From: JAMHWF01 sp964371405
GTDB taxonomy: Bacteria; Pseudomonadota; Gammaproteobacteria; Burkholderiales; Burkholderiaceae_C
Direction: 5' to 3'
DNA: 64,000 nt
Assembly: GCA_964371405.1 (NCBI GenBank)
Contig: CAYJLV010000016.1
Coordinates: 9,428-73,427 of the forward strand
Position numbers and translations under genes: made by a program. Under the pieces are notes generated by a model. The model had not been told where the DNA came from and searched no databases. It saw only the letters and a program-made list of their open reading frames with translations. Of this stretch, positions 1 to 8,949 are shown piece by piece; the stretch's first letter is position 1; the number at the start of each line of letters is the position of its first letter.

Positions 1-370
1 TCATGATGAACTCGTAGCCTTCGCGCGCCAGCTTGGCGACCTCGACGTGCACTTTCGAGACCAGCGGGCAGGTCGCGTCGAAGATGCGAAAGCCGCGCTC
101 GGCGGCTTCGCGGCGCACGGCCTGGCTGACGCCGTGCGCGCTGAACACGAGCGTCGCACCGGGCGGCACCTCGGCCAGATCCTCGATGAAGATCGCGCCC
201 TTGGCCTTCAGGTCGGCGACGACATAAGTGTTGTGCACGATCTCGTGGCGCACGTAGATCGGCGCGCCGAACTTCCTGAGCGCGCGCTCGACGATCTCGA
301 TCGCGCGGTCGACGCCCGCACAGAAGCCCCGCGGCTCGGCCAGCACGATCTCTTCGAGGGCAGCCGCCAT
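1..370 (-). CDS. ispH: 4-hydroxy-3-methylbut-2-enyl diphosphate reductase, N-terminal part (cut by window edge)
   Basis: IspH makes IPP and DMAPP from HMBPP in the last step of the MEP isoprenoid pathway, using a [4Fe-4S] cluster in the cytosol. The first 123 residues are visible. They include the diagnostic PRGFCAGVDRAI segment with the first cluster Cys, VRHEIVHN with an active-site His, FSAHGVS, and FDATCPLVSKVH with the second cluster Cys. The gene runs off the left edge, so the C-terminal half is unseen. The ATG overlaps the TGA of the upstream fkpB by one base, so the two are translationally coupled, as in many proteobacteria. The assignment is secure. Confidence 0.97.
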   Translation of the reverse strand, partial: MAAALEEIVLAEPRGFCAGVDRAIEIVERALRKFGAPIYVRHEIVHNTYVVADLKAKGAIFIEDLAEVPPGATLVFSAHGVSQAVRREAAERGFRIFDATCPLVSKVHVEVAKLAREGYEFIM

Positions 371-813
371 CACAGCACTCCGATCAGCTGCACTTCGAAG
401 ACGACCGGCCGGCCCGCGAGCGGGTGGTTGAAGTCGAGCAGCACCCAACCCTCGCCCGTCTCGCGCACGATGCCGGAGAAGCTGCCCTCGCCACCGGGTG
501 TCGGCAGGCGCACCAGGTCGCCGACCGCAGGGTCGGCGGCGGCGTCGCCGTGCTCGCGCAGCACCGCCAGCGACACGCGCTGCAGCATGTCGGCGTTGCG
601 CTCGCCGAAGGCTTCGCCCGGCGCCAGCTCGAAGCTCGCGCGCGCCCCTTCGTGCAGGCCGACGAGGCGCGCCTCGAGCGCCGGCGCGAGCTCGCCGGTG
701 CCGAGCGACAGCGTGGCCGGATTGCCGTCGAACGTGTTCACCAGGGCGGCTCCGTCGGGGGCCGAAAGGCGGTAGTGCAGGGTCAGGAACGACCCCGGTT
801 GGACTGGGTTCAA
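370..813 (-). CDS. fkpB: FKBP-type peptidyl-prolyl cis-trans isomerase, SlpA/FkpB type
   Basis: This 147-residue cytoplasmic prolyl isomerase and chaperone is of the short SlyD/SlpA class. It begins VQPGSFLTLHYRL and keeps FDGNPATLSLGTGEL, LVGLHEGARASF and the C-terminal DFNHPLAG segment of the family, with the insert-in-flap domain in the middle. The start appears to be TTG at 813, because the family N-terminus begins right there and no better ATG or GTG precedes it; no strong Shine-Dalgarno is visible. It is followed by ispH with a one-base overlap, the classic fkpB-ispH pair. Confidence 0.93.
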   Translation of the reverse strand: MNPVQPGSFLTLHYRLSAPDGAALVNTFDGNPATLSLGTGELAPALEARLVGLHEGARASFELAPGEAFGERNADMLQRVSLAVLREHGDAAADPAVGDLVRLPTPGGEGSFSGIVRETGEGWVLLDFNHPLAGRPVVFEVQLIGVL

Positions 814-890
814 AACGTGGGATCGGCGGTGCGGCCGATGCGCAATAGACTCGCCCGCAATTCTAGGCGCCCGGGCGCCGGGAGCCGCCG

Positions 891-1565
891 ATGCCGCTCA
901 AAGACCTCCCCGCCGCGCTGCGGCCGCGAGAAAAGCTGCTGTCCCATGGCCCCACCGCGCTGGCCGACGCCGAGCTGCTCGCCTTGCTGCTGCGCACCGG
1001 GCTGCCCGGGCTCGGCGTCCTGCAGTTCGCCGAGCGGCTGCTCGACGAGTTCGACGGCCTGCCCGGCCTGCTGCACGCCGGCGCCGACGACCTGCGGCGC
1101 GTCAAGGGGCTCGGGCCGGCCAAGCGCGCCGAACTCGCCGCCGTGCTGGAAATCGTGCGCCGCTCGCTCGGCCAGCAGTTGCGCGAGCAGCCGGTGTTCG
1201 ACTCGCCGCTGCGCGTCAAGGACTTCCTGCGCCTGCACCTCGGCCAGCTCGGCCACGAAGTGTTCGGCGTGGTCTACCTCGACGCGCAGCACCGCATGAT
1301 CCGCTTCGAGGAGCTGTTTCGCGGCACGCTGTCGCAGACCAGCGTCTACCCGCGCGAAGTCGTCAGGCAGGCACTGGCCTGCCACGCGGCGGCCGTGATC
1401 CTGGCGCACAACCATCCGTCCGGCGTGGCCGAACCGTCGCGCGCCGATGAGTACCTCACCACCACGCTGAAATCGGCGCTGCAACTCGTCGACGTGCGCG
1501 TACTCGACCACCTCGTCGTCGGTCAGGCCGACGTGGTGTCGTTCGCCGAGCGCGGGCTGTTGTAG
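891..1565 (+). CDS. radC: RadC family protein (JAB/MPN domain)
   Basis: This 224-residue protein has an N-terminal helix-hairpin-helix region (residues 1-90, with GLGPAKRAELAAVLEI) and a C-terminal MPN/JAB metalloprotease-like domain. The JAMM zinc motif is intact: the conserved Glu, then HNHPSG followed by the SRADE region containing the Asp. The family was historically called a DNA repair protein, but its biochemical role is not settled. It is transcribed divergently from fkpB-ispH across a 77-base gap. Length and motifs are complete. Confidence 0.95.
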   Translation: MPLKDLPAALRPREKLLSHGPTALADAELLALLLRTGLPGLGVLQFAERLLDEFDGLPGLLHAGADDLRRVKGLGPAKRAELAAVLEIVRRSLGQQLREQPVFDSPLRVKDFLRLHLGQLGHEVFGVVYLDAQHRMIRFEELFRGTLSQTSVYPREVVRQALACHAAAVILAHNHPSGVAEPSRADEYLTTTLKSALQLVDVRVLDHLVVGQADVVSFAERGLL

Positions 1566-1664
1566 GCTAGCGGGGGGTTACCCGCCCAAGAGCACGTCGG
1601 CTTGTAGCTCGTATCGCCGGCCGCGAAGTGGACGGCTCGGCGTCCACGCCAAACGAGGGAACAT

Positions 1665-2549
1665 ATGGGTCGAGTGTCACACCGGCTTCGCACCGAGCAT
1701 TCAATGAAGAGCGAAGCGAAAGCACTCCGCTGGCACCGGCGCATTATTGAACTTGGCAGCGGGGCTCAGTTGCTCGCAACGGTGGTAGCTCTCGTCGCTC
1801 TCTACCCTTTGTACGAAAAAGCAGGGCTCGAACGACAGATCGATGAGCTGACCAAGACTGTCGAGACCGTGAAAGGTGAAACGTCCGTTGCATTGCAGGA
1901 AAAGGAACGGCTGCACAGCGAAGTAGTTCGATTGGCGCAAGAGTCCGAGCTGCGGAAGCACGATTCACTGCAAGCGGAGGAGCAACTTTCACGGAAGCTG
2001 GCAGCGACAAACAGTGCTCTCGAAGACACAATGAAGGCCTTGGAGAAGGCAAGGAGCGAGCTGGAGGGACGCAGGCGCGATCTCGACCATCTGCAGCGCG
2101 AACTGAAAGACACCAAGCGGTTCTTAGGCGAGGCACGCCGCGATGCATATAGGTTTCAGCGCCTGCTATTCGCCGAAGGCCTTACTGTCCGCCTAAATTC
2201 GTGCGTGAGCGGAGACAGGGTTGACTTCAGCGCGGACATTCGAGAATGCTTTCAGCGTGCTCTCGATAGTCAGACGGCGCGAATGTCGACCCGCAACATT
2301 CAACTGGAGACGCCAGACAGACTCAGACTCGTGACGTCGCTAGAGAGTCAAGCAGCGGATCTCGACGCTCTTCGTCTGACCGCGCTCAAACAGCTGAGAG
2401 ATCTTTCCGCGATTGTTCCGACCGCCACCGAAGGCGACCAACTCAAGCACCAGCACCAAGTCGCTGCCGCCAAGTCTCCTCTATTGAGGTTAGGAGTGCT
2501 GCGAATCGACAAGTTGATGCTGGACTTCGTCGAATCTGACGGTCGCTAG
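1665..2549 (+). CDS. Membrane-anchored coiled-coil protein, unknown function
   Basis: I do not recognise this 294-residue protein. It has one hydrophobic segment (about residues 28-46, LLATVVALVALYPLY) and then a long charged coiled coil (about 50-165) with heptad-like Leu/Glu/Lys/Arg spacing. The C-terminal region contains one Cys and no obvious catalytic motif. It looks like a single-pass protein with an extended stalk. Codons are visibly poorer in G+C at third positions than in neighbouring radC and smr genes, which suggests recent acquisition. The start at 1665 follows GAGGGA at good spacing; ATG at 1704 is an alternative. No defence or transport partner is adjacent. Confidence 0.75.
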   Translation: MGRVSHRLRTEHSMKSEAKALRWHRRIIELGSGAQLLATVVALVALYPLYEKAGLERQIDELTKTVETVKGETSVALQEKERLHSEVVRLAQESELRKHDSLQAEEQLSRKLAATNSALEDTMKALEKARSELEGRRRDLDHLQRELKDTKRFLGEARRDAYRFQRLLFAEGLTVRLNSCVSGDRVDFSADIRECFQRALDSQTARMSTRNIQLETPDRLRLVTSLESQAADLDALRLTALKQLRDLSAIVPTATEGDQLKHQHQVAAAKSPLLRLGVLRIDKLMLDFVESDGR

Positions 2550-2655
2550 CCACACGGGATCCAGCGGCTGTGAGCGCAAGCAACGCGATCACCAACGATT
2601 GGTGCGTTGTTTGGGACCGTGCTGGTGCACTGCTGCCCCAATCTACGATTTGACG

Positions 2656-3309
2656 ATGAGGCTCCGCTCGCTCACCGACCTCGCCGCGCTTCGCAAGGTG
2701 CTCGCCGAGGAGGCGCGTGCCGAGGCGGAGCGCATCTCCCGCGAGCGCGCCGAAGCCGAGCGCATCGAGCGCGAACGCACGCTGTTCGCGCGCAGCGTCG
2801 GTCGCGTCGAGACGCTGCAGACCGCGCCCCGCGCGCGCGTCGAAGGGCAACGACCCACGCCTGAGCCGCGCCAGCGCACACTCGACGAGCAGGCCGTGCT
2901 GCGCGAATCGCTGTCCGACGAGATCGACGTCGAGACGCTGCTCGAGACCGACGAGGCGCTGTCCTACCGCCGCCCCGACATCGGGCCCGACATCGTGCGC
3001 AAACTGCGCCGCGGCGAGTGGGCAATCCAGGCCCATCTCGACCTGCATGGGCTGCGCCGCGACGAGGCGCGTGAACGTCTGGCAGGTTTCCTGCGCGAGG
3101 CCGCGCAGCAAGGCCTGCGCTGCGTGCGCGTCGTGCACGGCAAGGGCCACGGCTCGCCCGGGCGCGAGCCGGTGCTCAAGGCCAAGGTGCGCGGCTGGCT
3201 GGTGCAGACAGCCGCCGTGCTCGCCTTCGTGTCGGCGCGCGCCGGCGACGGCGGCCACGGTGCGCTGATCGTGCTGCTGCGGCCCGGTGGTGCAGCGACG
3301 GGCGCCTGA
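2656..3309 (+). CDS. Smr-domain protein (MutS2 C-terminal-like endonuclease domain)
   Basis: This 217-residue protein has a charged, helical N-terminal half rich in Arg/Glu and a C-terminal Smr domain (about residues 110-205). The domain carries LDLHGL, the nuclease-associated motif, and VVHGKGHGSP, the second conserved motif. Stand-alone Smr proteins of this layout occur widely in proteobacteria and are linked to nucleic-acid nicking, for example in mRNA or ribosome quality control. The cellular role here is inferred from the family only. The ATG at 2656 was chosen because the conserved charged helix starts there; an upstream start at 2599 would add an unconserved Cys-rich stretch. Confidence 0.88.
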   Translation: MRLRSLTDLAALRKVLAEEARAEAERISRERAEAERIERERTLFARSVGRVETLQTAPRARVEGQRPTPEPRQRTLDEQAVLRESLSDEIDVETLLETDEALSYRRPDIGPDIVRKLRRGEWAIQAHLDLHGLRRDEARERLAGFLREAAQQGLRCVRVVHGKGHGSPGREPVLKAKVRGWLVQTAAVLAFVSARAGDGGHGALIVLLRPGGAATGA

Positions 3310-3326
3310 TTCCTGGCGTCAGCGAG

Positions 3327-4112
3327 TCAGTCGGGCAGCTTGGCGGCAAGCGCCGCCACGGCGAGCGCGGCTTCCGAACCGGGGTACAGCTCGAGCAGCA
3401 GGCGGCGGCGCTGCACCGCCTGGCGCACTGCGGGGTCGGTGCGCACGTCGCCGACGAACTGGAGCTTGAGCGCTGCGTCGCTGCCCGCCGTCACGTAGCG
3501 GTCGACGACCTGCTGCAGCTGGCCGCGGATCGTGCGACCCTCGCCGAGCAGCGTGGTCTGGTTCACCACGAGGTGCAGCACGCGGCGCTGCTGCTGCAGA
3601 GCGAGCACCTTGATGATGGCGTAGGCATCGGTCAGCGAGGTCGGCTCGGGCGTCGCGACGACGAGCACGTCGTCGGCCAGCGATACGGTGTAGAGAACCA
3701 CTTCCGAGATGCCGGCGCCGGTATCGAGCAGCACGCGGTCGTAGCGCGGGCGCAGCGCCTCGATCACCTCGGCCAGCTTGTCGCGCAGCTCGGGCGTCAG
3801 CCGCGAGTACTCGACCAGCCCCGAGCCGGCGAGCAGCACGGAAAAACCGCCCGGCGCGGCGACGATGGCGTCGTCGAGCGCGGCCTTGCCGGTGAACACG
3901 TCGTGCAGCGTCACCTTGGGCTGCAGGTTCAGCACGACGTCGAGGTTGGCCAGACCGAGATCGGCGTCGAGCACGAGCACGCGCTCGCCGCGGCGCGCCA
4001 ACGCCGCGGCCAGGTTGGCGGCGAGGAAGGTCTTGCCGACGCCGCCCTTGCCGCTGGTGACGGCGAGCACGCGCGTGCGGCTGCGTTCTGGGGCGTTGGG
4101 TGCTTCGCTCAT
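3327..4112 (-). CDS. MinD/FlhG-like P-loop ATPase
   Basis: This 261-residue ParA/MinD superfamily ATPase has a deviant Walker A (SGKGGVGKT, about residues 19-27), VLDADLGLANLDVVL as the A' motif, and VLLDTGAGIS as Walker B. It resembles FlhG/YlxH-type ATPases, which place flagella or other polar machinery, more than septum-site MinD; the C-terminus lacks a clear amphipathic membrane-targeting helix. Its ATG overlaps the stop of the upstream diguanylate cyclase by 4 bases, so the two are co-translated. Together with cheR-cheD-cheB across the divergent promoter, this points to motility or polarity control. FlhG itself cannot be claimed without an adjacent flhF. Confidence 0.85.
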   Translation of the reverse strand: MSEAPNAPERSRTRVLAVTSGKGGVGKTFLAANLAAALARRGERVLVLDADLGLANLDVVLNLQPKVTLHDVFTGKAALDDAIVAAPGGFSVLLAGSGLVEYSRLTPELRDKLAEVIEALRPRYDRVLLDTGAGISEVVLYTVSLADDVLVVATPEPTSLTDAYAIIKVLALQQQRRVLHLVVNQTTLLGEGRTIRGQLQQVVDRYVTAGSDAALKLQFVGDVRTDPAVRQAVQRRRLLLELYPGSEAALAVAALAAKLPD

Positions 4113-4834
4113 TCGAGGGCCTGGAATTGGGAGGTGCCGAACAGCATGCTTTTCTCTTCGGCGCTGACCAGCGAGATCGGCGCCTGCTCCAGGCAGGCGC
4201 GGTTGCGCCCGGTCGCCTTGGCGCGATAGAGCTGTTGATCGGCGCGAGCGAGCCACAGCCCGGACGACGAACGCACCCACTGCGGCGCGAACGCGCCGCC
4301 GATGCTCACCGTGACCTGCAGCGCCTGCTGCGGCGCGACCTCGATGCGCATGCGCTCGATGCGGCGCAGCACGCGCTCGGCCACCGTCTGGCCGAAAGTC
4401 GGCGGACAGTTCGGCAGGATGATCGCGAACTCCTCGCCGCCGACGCGCGCCACCGTGTCCATCGGGCGCACCGTCTCCTGCAGCGCACGCGCGACGGCGC
4501 ACAAGACGCGGTCGCCCGCGGCGTGGCCCCAGGTGTCGTTGACACGCTTGAAGTGGTCGATGTCGAGCGCCAGCACCAGCGCCGGCTCGCCGGCGCGCGC
4601 CACGCGGTCGATCTCGCGACCGAGCGCCAGCTCGAAGGTGCGGCGGTTCGCCAGCCCGGTCAGCGGGTCGCGGCTCGAAAGCTCGCACAAGCCGTCGATC
4701 ACGGACTGCAGCCAGCTCCCCGAAGCCGCGTCGTCGGCCGGCAAGGTTTGACCGGCGTGCGCCAGCAACTGCAGTGCCGCGTCCAGCTTGAGCTGCTGCA
4801 CGTCGACGGCGGCGGTCGGTGTCGGGCGGTCCAT
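4109..4834 (-). CDS. Diguanylate cyclase (GGDEF domain)
   Basis: This 241-residue soluble protein has an N-terminal helical region of about 65 residues and then one complete GGDEF domain. Seen directly are DPLTGLANRRTFE, DIDHFKRVNDTWGH (metal and nucleotide binding) and the active-site loop RVGGEEF. An inhibitory-site motif RPMD lies five residues before GGEEF, so feedback inhibition by c-di-GMP is expected. There is no membrane segment or recognised sensor. It is co-transcribed with the MinD-like ATPase (4-base overlap) and divergent from cheR. Confidence 0.93.
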   Translation of the reverse strand: MDRPTPTAAVDVQQLKLDAALQLLAHAGQTLPADDAASGSWLQSVIDGLCELSSRDPLTGLANRRTFELALGREIDRVARAGEPALVLALDIDHFKRVNDTWGHAAGDRVLCAVARALQETVRPMDTVARVGGEEFAIILPNCPPTFGQTVAERVLRRIERMRIEVAPQQALQVTVSIGGAFAPQWVRSSSGLWLARADQQLYRAKATGRNRACLEQAPISLVSAEEKSMLFGTSQFQALE

Positions 4835-5014
4835 GCGAAGGCGGGGTTCGGAGCAGTCTACAGCCGCGCCCCGCCGCAATCGGCGCGTAACAGCGATGCG
4901 CTTGCCCGTCAGTTCGCGGCTTCGCGGCGCGCTCAAGACAACGAGACTGGCGACCGATAACCCGGCGTCGGATGGACCCCCGCTCGCATCGACGCACCGA
5001 CCCTTTCGCAGTCC

Positions 5015-5869
5015 ATGGAAGCCACGCTGACCGCTCCCGCCGCTCCATCCTCCGCCGAGTTCAGCTTCGGCGCGGCCGATTTCGACCGCATCCGCGCGCT
5101 CATCTACCAGCGCGCCGGGATCAGCCTGCACGCGGGCAAGCAGGCGATGGTCTACAGCCGGCTGTCGCGGCGCCTGCGAGACACCGGCCACGCCTCGTTC
5201 ACCGGTTACCTGCGCTGGCTCGAACAGCTCGCCGGCGACGCCGCCGGGCGCGAATGGCAGGAGTTCGTCAACTGCCTCACGACCAACCTGACGGCCTTCT
5301 TCCGCGAGGAGCACCACTTTGAGGTGCTGCTCGCGGAGCTGAAGGCGCGCGGCAGCGGCACACAGCCGCTGCGCATCTGGTGCAATGCCGCCTCGACCGG
5401 CGAGGAGCCCTACTCGATCGCGATGACGGTGCACGAGGCGCTCGGCGCGCACACCGGCGCCGAGATCGTCGCCAGCGACATCGACACCAAGGTGCTGGCC
5501 AGCGCGAGCCGCGGCATCTACCCCGCCGATGCGCGCGGCCTCTGCCCCGAGCGGTTGCGCGCGCACTTCCTGCGCGGCAAGGGCGCCAACAGCGGCTCGA
5601 TCCGCGTCAAGCCCGAGCTGGCGCGCCGCATCTCGTTTCGCGCGCTGAACCTGATGGATGCGCACTACGCGCTCGGCGCACCGTTCGACATCGTTTTCTG
5701 CCGCAACGTGATGATCTACTTCGACGCGGCGACGCAGCGCAAGGTGCTCGAGCGCATCCACGCCGTCGTCAAGCCCTCCGGCCTGCTGTTCGTCGGCCAT
5801 TCCGAGAACTTCACCGAGTCGCGCGACCTGTTCCGGCTGCGCGGCAAGACGGTGTACGAACGCGCCTGA
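5015..5869 (+). CDS. cheR: Chemotaxis receptor methyltransferase CheR
   Basis: CheR transfers methyl groups from SAM to glutamates of chemoreceptors for adaptation. The 284-residue protein has the all-alpha N-terminal domain (about 15-85) and the methyltransferase domain. It shows TNLTAFFREEHHF, the SAM-binding IWCNAASTGEEPYSIAM, DIDTKVL, and FDIVFCRNVMIYFD. It starts a cheR-cheD-cheB run with 25- and 17-base gaps. No pentapeptide-binding tether of receptors is present here. No cheA, cheW or cheY lies in the window. Confidence 0.96.
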   Translation: MEATLTAPAAPSSAEFSFGAADFDRIRALIYQRAGISLHAGKQAMVYSRLSRRLRDTGHASFTGYLRWLEQLAGDAAGREWQEFVNCLTTNLTAFFREEHHFEVLLAELKARGSGTQPLRIWCNAASTGEEPYSIAMTVHEALGAHTGAEIVASDIDTKVLASASRGIYPADARGLCPERLRAHFLRGKGANSGSIRVKPELARRISFRALNLMDAHYALGAPFDIVFCRNVMIYFDAATQRKVLERIHAVVKPSGLLFVGHSENFTESRDLFRLRGKTVYERA

Positions 5870-5894
5870 ACGCAAGCCCGCGAAGCAGCCCACG

Positions 5895-6536
5895 ATGACG
5901 ACGACCCTCGCTCCGCCCGCCGCCGCCGGCAAGACCCGCCTCGAGCGGCTCAAGACCGAGTCGCGCAAACCCGGCGAGGCTTCGTTCTTCTACTACGACG
6001 CCCACTTCCGCAACGACGCGGTGAAGATCCTGCCGGGCGAGTACTTCGTGTACCACGAAGACATGCTCATCATGACGACGCTGGGCTCGTGCATCGCCGC
6101 CTGCCTGTGGGACCGCAACGCCCGCGTCGGCGGCATGAACCACTTCATGCTGCCCGAGGGCGACGGCGGTCGCTACGGCTCCTATGCGATGGAGCTGCTG
6201 ATCAACGAGTTGATGAAGCGCGGCGCCGCGCGCGGCTCGCTGGAGGCCAAGGTGTTCGGCGGCGGCCAGGTGATCAGCGGCATGAACACGATGAACGTCG
6301 GCGAGCGCAACACGCAGTTCGTGCTCGACTACCTGAAGACGGAGCACATCCCCGTCGTCTCGAAAGACGTGCTCGACGTGCATCCGCGCAAGGTCTGCTT
6401 TCTGCCCGCCAGCGGCAAGGCGATGGTCAAGCGCCTGGCGTCGACCAACAATGCCAACGTCGCCGCGCAGGAACGCGCGGCCGCGCAGCGCGCGACGCCG
6501 GCGGCGTCGGCGGGCGGCTCGATCGACCTGTTCTGA
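5895..6536 (+). CDS. cheD: Chemoreceptor glutamine deamidase CheD
   Basis: CheD deamidates glutamines on chemoreceptors and can interact with CheC or CheB pathways. The 213-residue protein has the catalytic Cys in TTLGSCIAACLWD and the catalytic His in GGMNHFMLPEG, followed by the KVFGGGQV segment typical of CheD. The last roughly 40 residues are an Ala-rich low-complexity tail. It sits between cheR and cheB in the standard betaproteobacterial order. Confidence 0.95.
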   Translation: MTTTLAPPAAAGKTRLERLKTESRKPGEASFFYYDAHFRNDAVKILPGEYFVYHEDMLIMTTLGSCIAACLWDRNARVGGMNHFMLPEGDGGRYGSYAMELLINELMKRGAARGSLEAKVFGGGQVISGMNTMNVGERNTQFVLDYLKTEHIPVVSKDVLDVHPRKVCFLPASGKAMVKRLASTNNANVAAQERAAAQRATPAASAGGSIDLF

Positions 6537-6553
6537 GCAAGGGGCAACGCAGC

Positions 6554-7639
6554 ATGGCCAAGACGCGCGTGGTGGTGGTCGACGACTCGGCGCTGGTGCG
6601 CAGCCTGCTCGCCGAAATCATCAACCGCCAGCCCGACATGCAGTGTGTCGGCACGGCGAGCGACCCGCTCGTCGCGCGCGAGACGATCCGCACCCTCGAC
6701 CCCGACGTCATCACGCTCGACGTCGAGATGCCGCGCATGGACGGCATCGACTTCCTGGCGCGCTTGATGCGGCTGCGCCCGACCCCCGTCGTGATGGTGT
6801 CGACGCTGACCGAGCGCGGCGCCGAGGTGACGCTGCGCGCGCTGGAACTCGGCGCGGTCGACTTCGTCGCCAAGCCGAAAATCGGCATCGCCGATGGCCT
6901 GCAGGCCCTGGCGCACGACATCACCGACAAGATCCGCATCGCGGCGCGCGCGCGCGTGCATCGGGCAGCGGCGCCGTCTGCCGCCCGTGCCGACGGCGCG
7001 CCGCCGCTGCCGCCCGTCGCGGCATCGATCGGGCGGCTGTCGACCGAGAAGATCATCTTCATCGGCGCTTCGACCGGCGGCACCGAGGCGACCAAGGAAG
7101 TGCTGATCAACCTGCCGGCCGATTCGCCCGCCGTGATGATCACGCAGCACATGCCGCCCGGGTTCACGAAAAGCTATGCCGCGCGCCTCGACGGCCTGTG
7201 CCGCATCGGCGTGAAGGAAGCTCAGGACGGCGAGCGCGTGCTGCCGGGTCACGCCTACATCGCGCCGGGCGGGCTGCACCTGTCGGTCGAGCGCTCGGGC
7301 GCGAACTACATCGCGCGCGTGAAGGACGGCGAGCCCGTCAACCGCCACAAGCCGTCGGTCGAGGTGCTGTTCCAGTCGGCGGCGCGCGTCGTCGGCCCGA
7401 ACGCGCTGGCGATCATGCTGACCGGCATGGGCGCCGACGGCGCGAAGGCGATGAAGGAGATGCGCGACGCCGGCAGCCACAATCTCGCGCAGGACGAGGC
7501 GAGCTGCGTCGTCTTCGGCATGCCGCGCGAGGCGATCGCCGCCGGCGCGGTGCACGAAGTCCTGCCGCTGACGCAAATCGCGCCGCGGCTCATCGAGAAA
7601 CTGCGCAGCGCCACCGGCGGCATCGGTCACCGCGTCTGA
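6554..7639 (+). CDS. cheB: Chemotaxis response regulator methylesterase CheB
   Basis: This 361-residue two-domain adaptation enzyme has a receiver domain (residues 3-125, VVVVDDSALVR, phospho-acceptor Asp56 in TLDVEMPRMDG) and an Ala/Pro linker. The C-terminal methylesterase/glutamine deamidase domain (about 165-355) contains the catalytic triad: Ser in IGASTGGTEA, His in TQHMPPGF, and Asp in TGMGADGA. A GGGG-type Shine-Dalgarno precedes the ATG. It is the last gene of the cheR-cheD-cheB run and is followed by inverted repeats. Confidence 0.97.
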   Translation: MAKTRVVVVDDSALVRSLLAEIINRQPDMQCVGTASDPLVARETIRTLDPDVITLDVEMPRMDGIDFLARLMRLRPTPVVMVSTLTERGAEVTLRALELGAVDFVAKPKIGIADGLQALAHDITDKIRIAARARVHRAAAPSAARADGAPPLPPVAASIGRLSTEKIIFIGASTGGTEATKEVLINLPADSPAVMITQHMPPGFTKSYAARLDGLCRIGVKEAQDGERVLPGHAYIAPGGLHLSVERSGANYIARVKDGEPVNRHKPSVEVLFQSAARVVGPNALAIMLTGMGADGAKAMKEMRDAGSHNLAQDEASCVVFGMPREAIAAGAVHEVLPLTQIAPRLIEKLRSATGGIGHRV

Positions 7640-7667
7640 CGCCGACGGGCCGCTCCCAAGCAAGGCC

Positions 7668-7705
7668 CGACCCGCCCGGCGGGTCGCTCGCCATACCCGG
7701 CGAGC
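7668..7705. terminator. Tandem GC-rich stem-loops between convergent cheB and hemW
   Basis: Two adjacent inverted repeats are visible: CGACCCGCC/GGCGGGTCG (7668-7686) and GCTCGCC/GGCGAGC (7686-7705). They lie between the two convergent stop codons, where a bidirectional terminator is expected. No U-rich tract follows either arm, so intrinsic termination is not certain. Confidence 0.4.
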
Positions 7706-7716
7706 GGGGTGCCCCA

Positions 7717-8949
7717 TCACCTCTCCGGAAGAAACAGCGCCTGCAGGTCCGACAGGAAGTCGAAGCCGCGCGGCGTCGGCCGCACGCGCTGCAGGTCACG
7801 CTCGATCAGCCCGCGGCGCTCGGCTTCGTCGAGCGGGCGCTGCAGCACGGTCGGCGCCAGCGCGGTGCGCTCGCCGAACAGCGACAGCTCGAAGCCCTCG
7901 CGCAGGCGCAGCACATTGAGCATGAACTCGAACGGCAGTTGGGCGAGAGCCACCTCGTCGTGCTGCGCGATGGCGTTGCCTTCGAGCGCGCCTGCCATGT
8001 AGCGCGCCGGGTCGCGCCAGCGGACCTGGCGCACGACGCGGTGCGGGAAAGTCAGCTTGCCGTGCGCGCCGGCGCCGATGCCGAGGTAGTCGCCGTAGCG
8101 CCAGTAGTTCAGGTTGTGCGCGCAGGCGTGGCCGGCGCGCGCAAACGCCGACACCTCGTAGCGCTGCAGCCCGGCGTCGGCCGTGCGCGCCGTGACCGCG
8201 TCGAGCATCGCCGCGGCCGTGTCGTCGTCGGGCACGGCGGGCGGCCGCACCGCGAACAGCGTGTTGGGCTCTATCGTCAGGTGGTAGACGCTCAGGTGCG
8301 GCGGCTCGAAGGCGAGCGCCTGCGCCAGGTCGGCTTCGAGTTGCGCCGGCGTCTGGCCGGGCAGCGCATACATCAGGTCGAGGTTGAAGGTATCGAAGGC
8401 GGCTGCAGCCTCTTCGACTGCGGCGCGGGCCTGCGCGGCGTCGTGCACGCGGCCGAGCGCACGCAGCTTCGCGTCGTCGAAGCTCTGCACACCGATCGAC
8501 AGCCGGGTCACGCCCGCAGCGCGAAAGCCGCGGAAGCGGTCGCGCTCGAAGGTGCCGGGGTTGGCTTCGAGGGTGACTTCGCAACCCGCCTCGAGCGGCA
8601 GCAGCGAGCGGATGGCGGCGAGCAGGCGGTCGATGTGCTCGGGCGCGAACAGGCTCGGCGTGCCGCCGCCGATGAAGACGCTGTGGAAGCGACGGCCCCA
8701 CACGAAGGGCAGCGCCGCCTCCAGGTCGGCAAGCAGCGCATCGAGGTAGCGCGCGTGCGGCGGCTCGCCCTTGCTCTCGTGCGAGTTGAAGTCGCAGTAC
8801 GGGCACTTCTTCAGGCACCACGGCAGGTGCACATACAGCGCCAGCGGCGGCAGCGCCGCGAAGTGCAGCGCGCCCGGCCGCATGCACTGCTCGAGCGTCG
8901 GCGGCTCCGCGGCGGTCAGAGGGTCCACGCTTGTCTCATCGCGTCGCAC
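7717..8949 (-). CDS. hemW: Radical SAM heme chaperone HemW
   Basis: HemW (formerly annotated as oxygen-independent coproporphyrinogen oxidase-like) binds heme and a radical-SAM [4Fe-4S] cluster and inserts heme into respiratory enzymes. The 410-residue protein has LYVHLPWCLKKCPYC with the CxxxCxxC cluster motif preceded by HLPWC rather than the HemN type, then FIGGGTPS and SIGVQSFDD. The GTG at 8949 overlaps the rdgB 3' end by 34 bases; it was preferred over ATG at 8883 because the upstream LEQCMRPG stretch matches family N-termini as I remember them. It is the last gene of the rph-rdgB-hemW run. Confidence 0.93.
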   Translation of the reverse strand: MRRDETSVDPLTAAEPPTLEQCMRPGALHFAALPPLALYVHLPWCLKKCPYCDFNSHESKGEPPHARYLDALLADLEAALPFVWGRRFHSVFIGGGTPSLFAPEHIDRLLAAIRSLLPLEAGCEVTLEANPGTFERDRFRGFRAAGVTRLSIGVQSFDDAKLRALGRVHDAAQARAAVEEAAAAFDTFNLDLMYALPGQTPAQLEADLAQALAFEPPHLSVYHLTIEPNTLFAVRPPAVPDDDTAAAMLDAVTARTADAGLQRYEVSAFARAGHACAHNLNYWRYGDYLGIGAGAHGKLTFPHRVVRQVRWRDPARYMAGALEGNAIAQHDEVALAQLPFEFMLNVLRLREGFELSLFGERTALAPTVLQRPLDEAERRGLIERDLQRVRPTPRGFDFLSDLQALFLPER

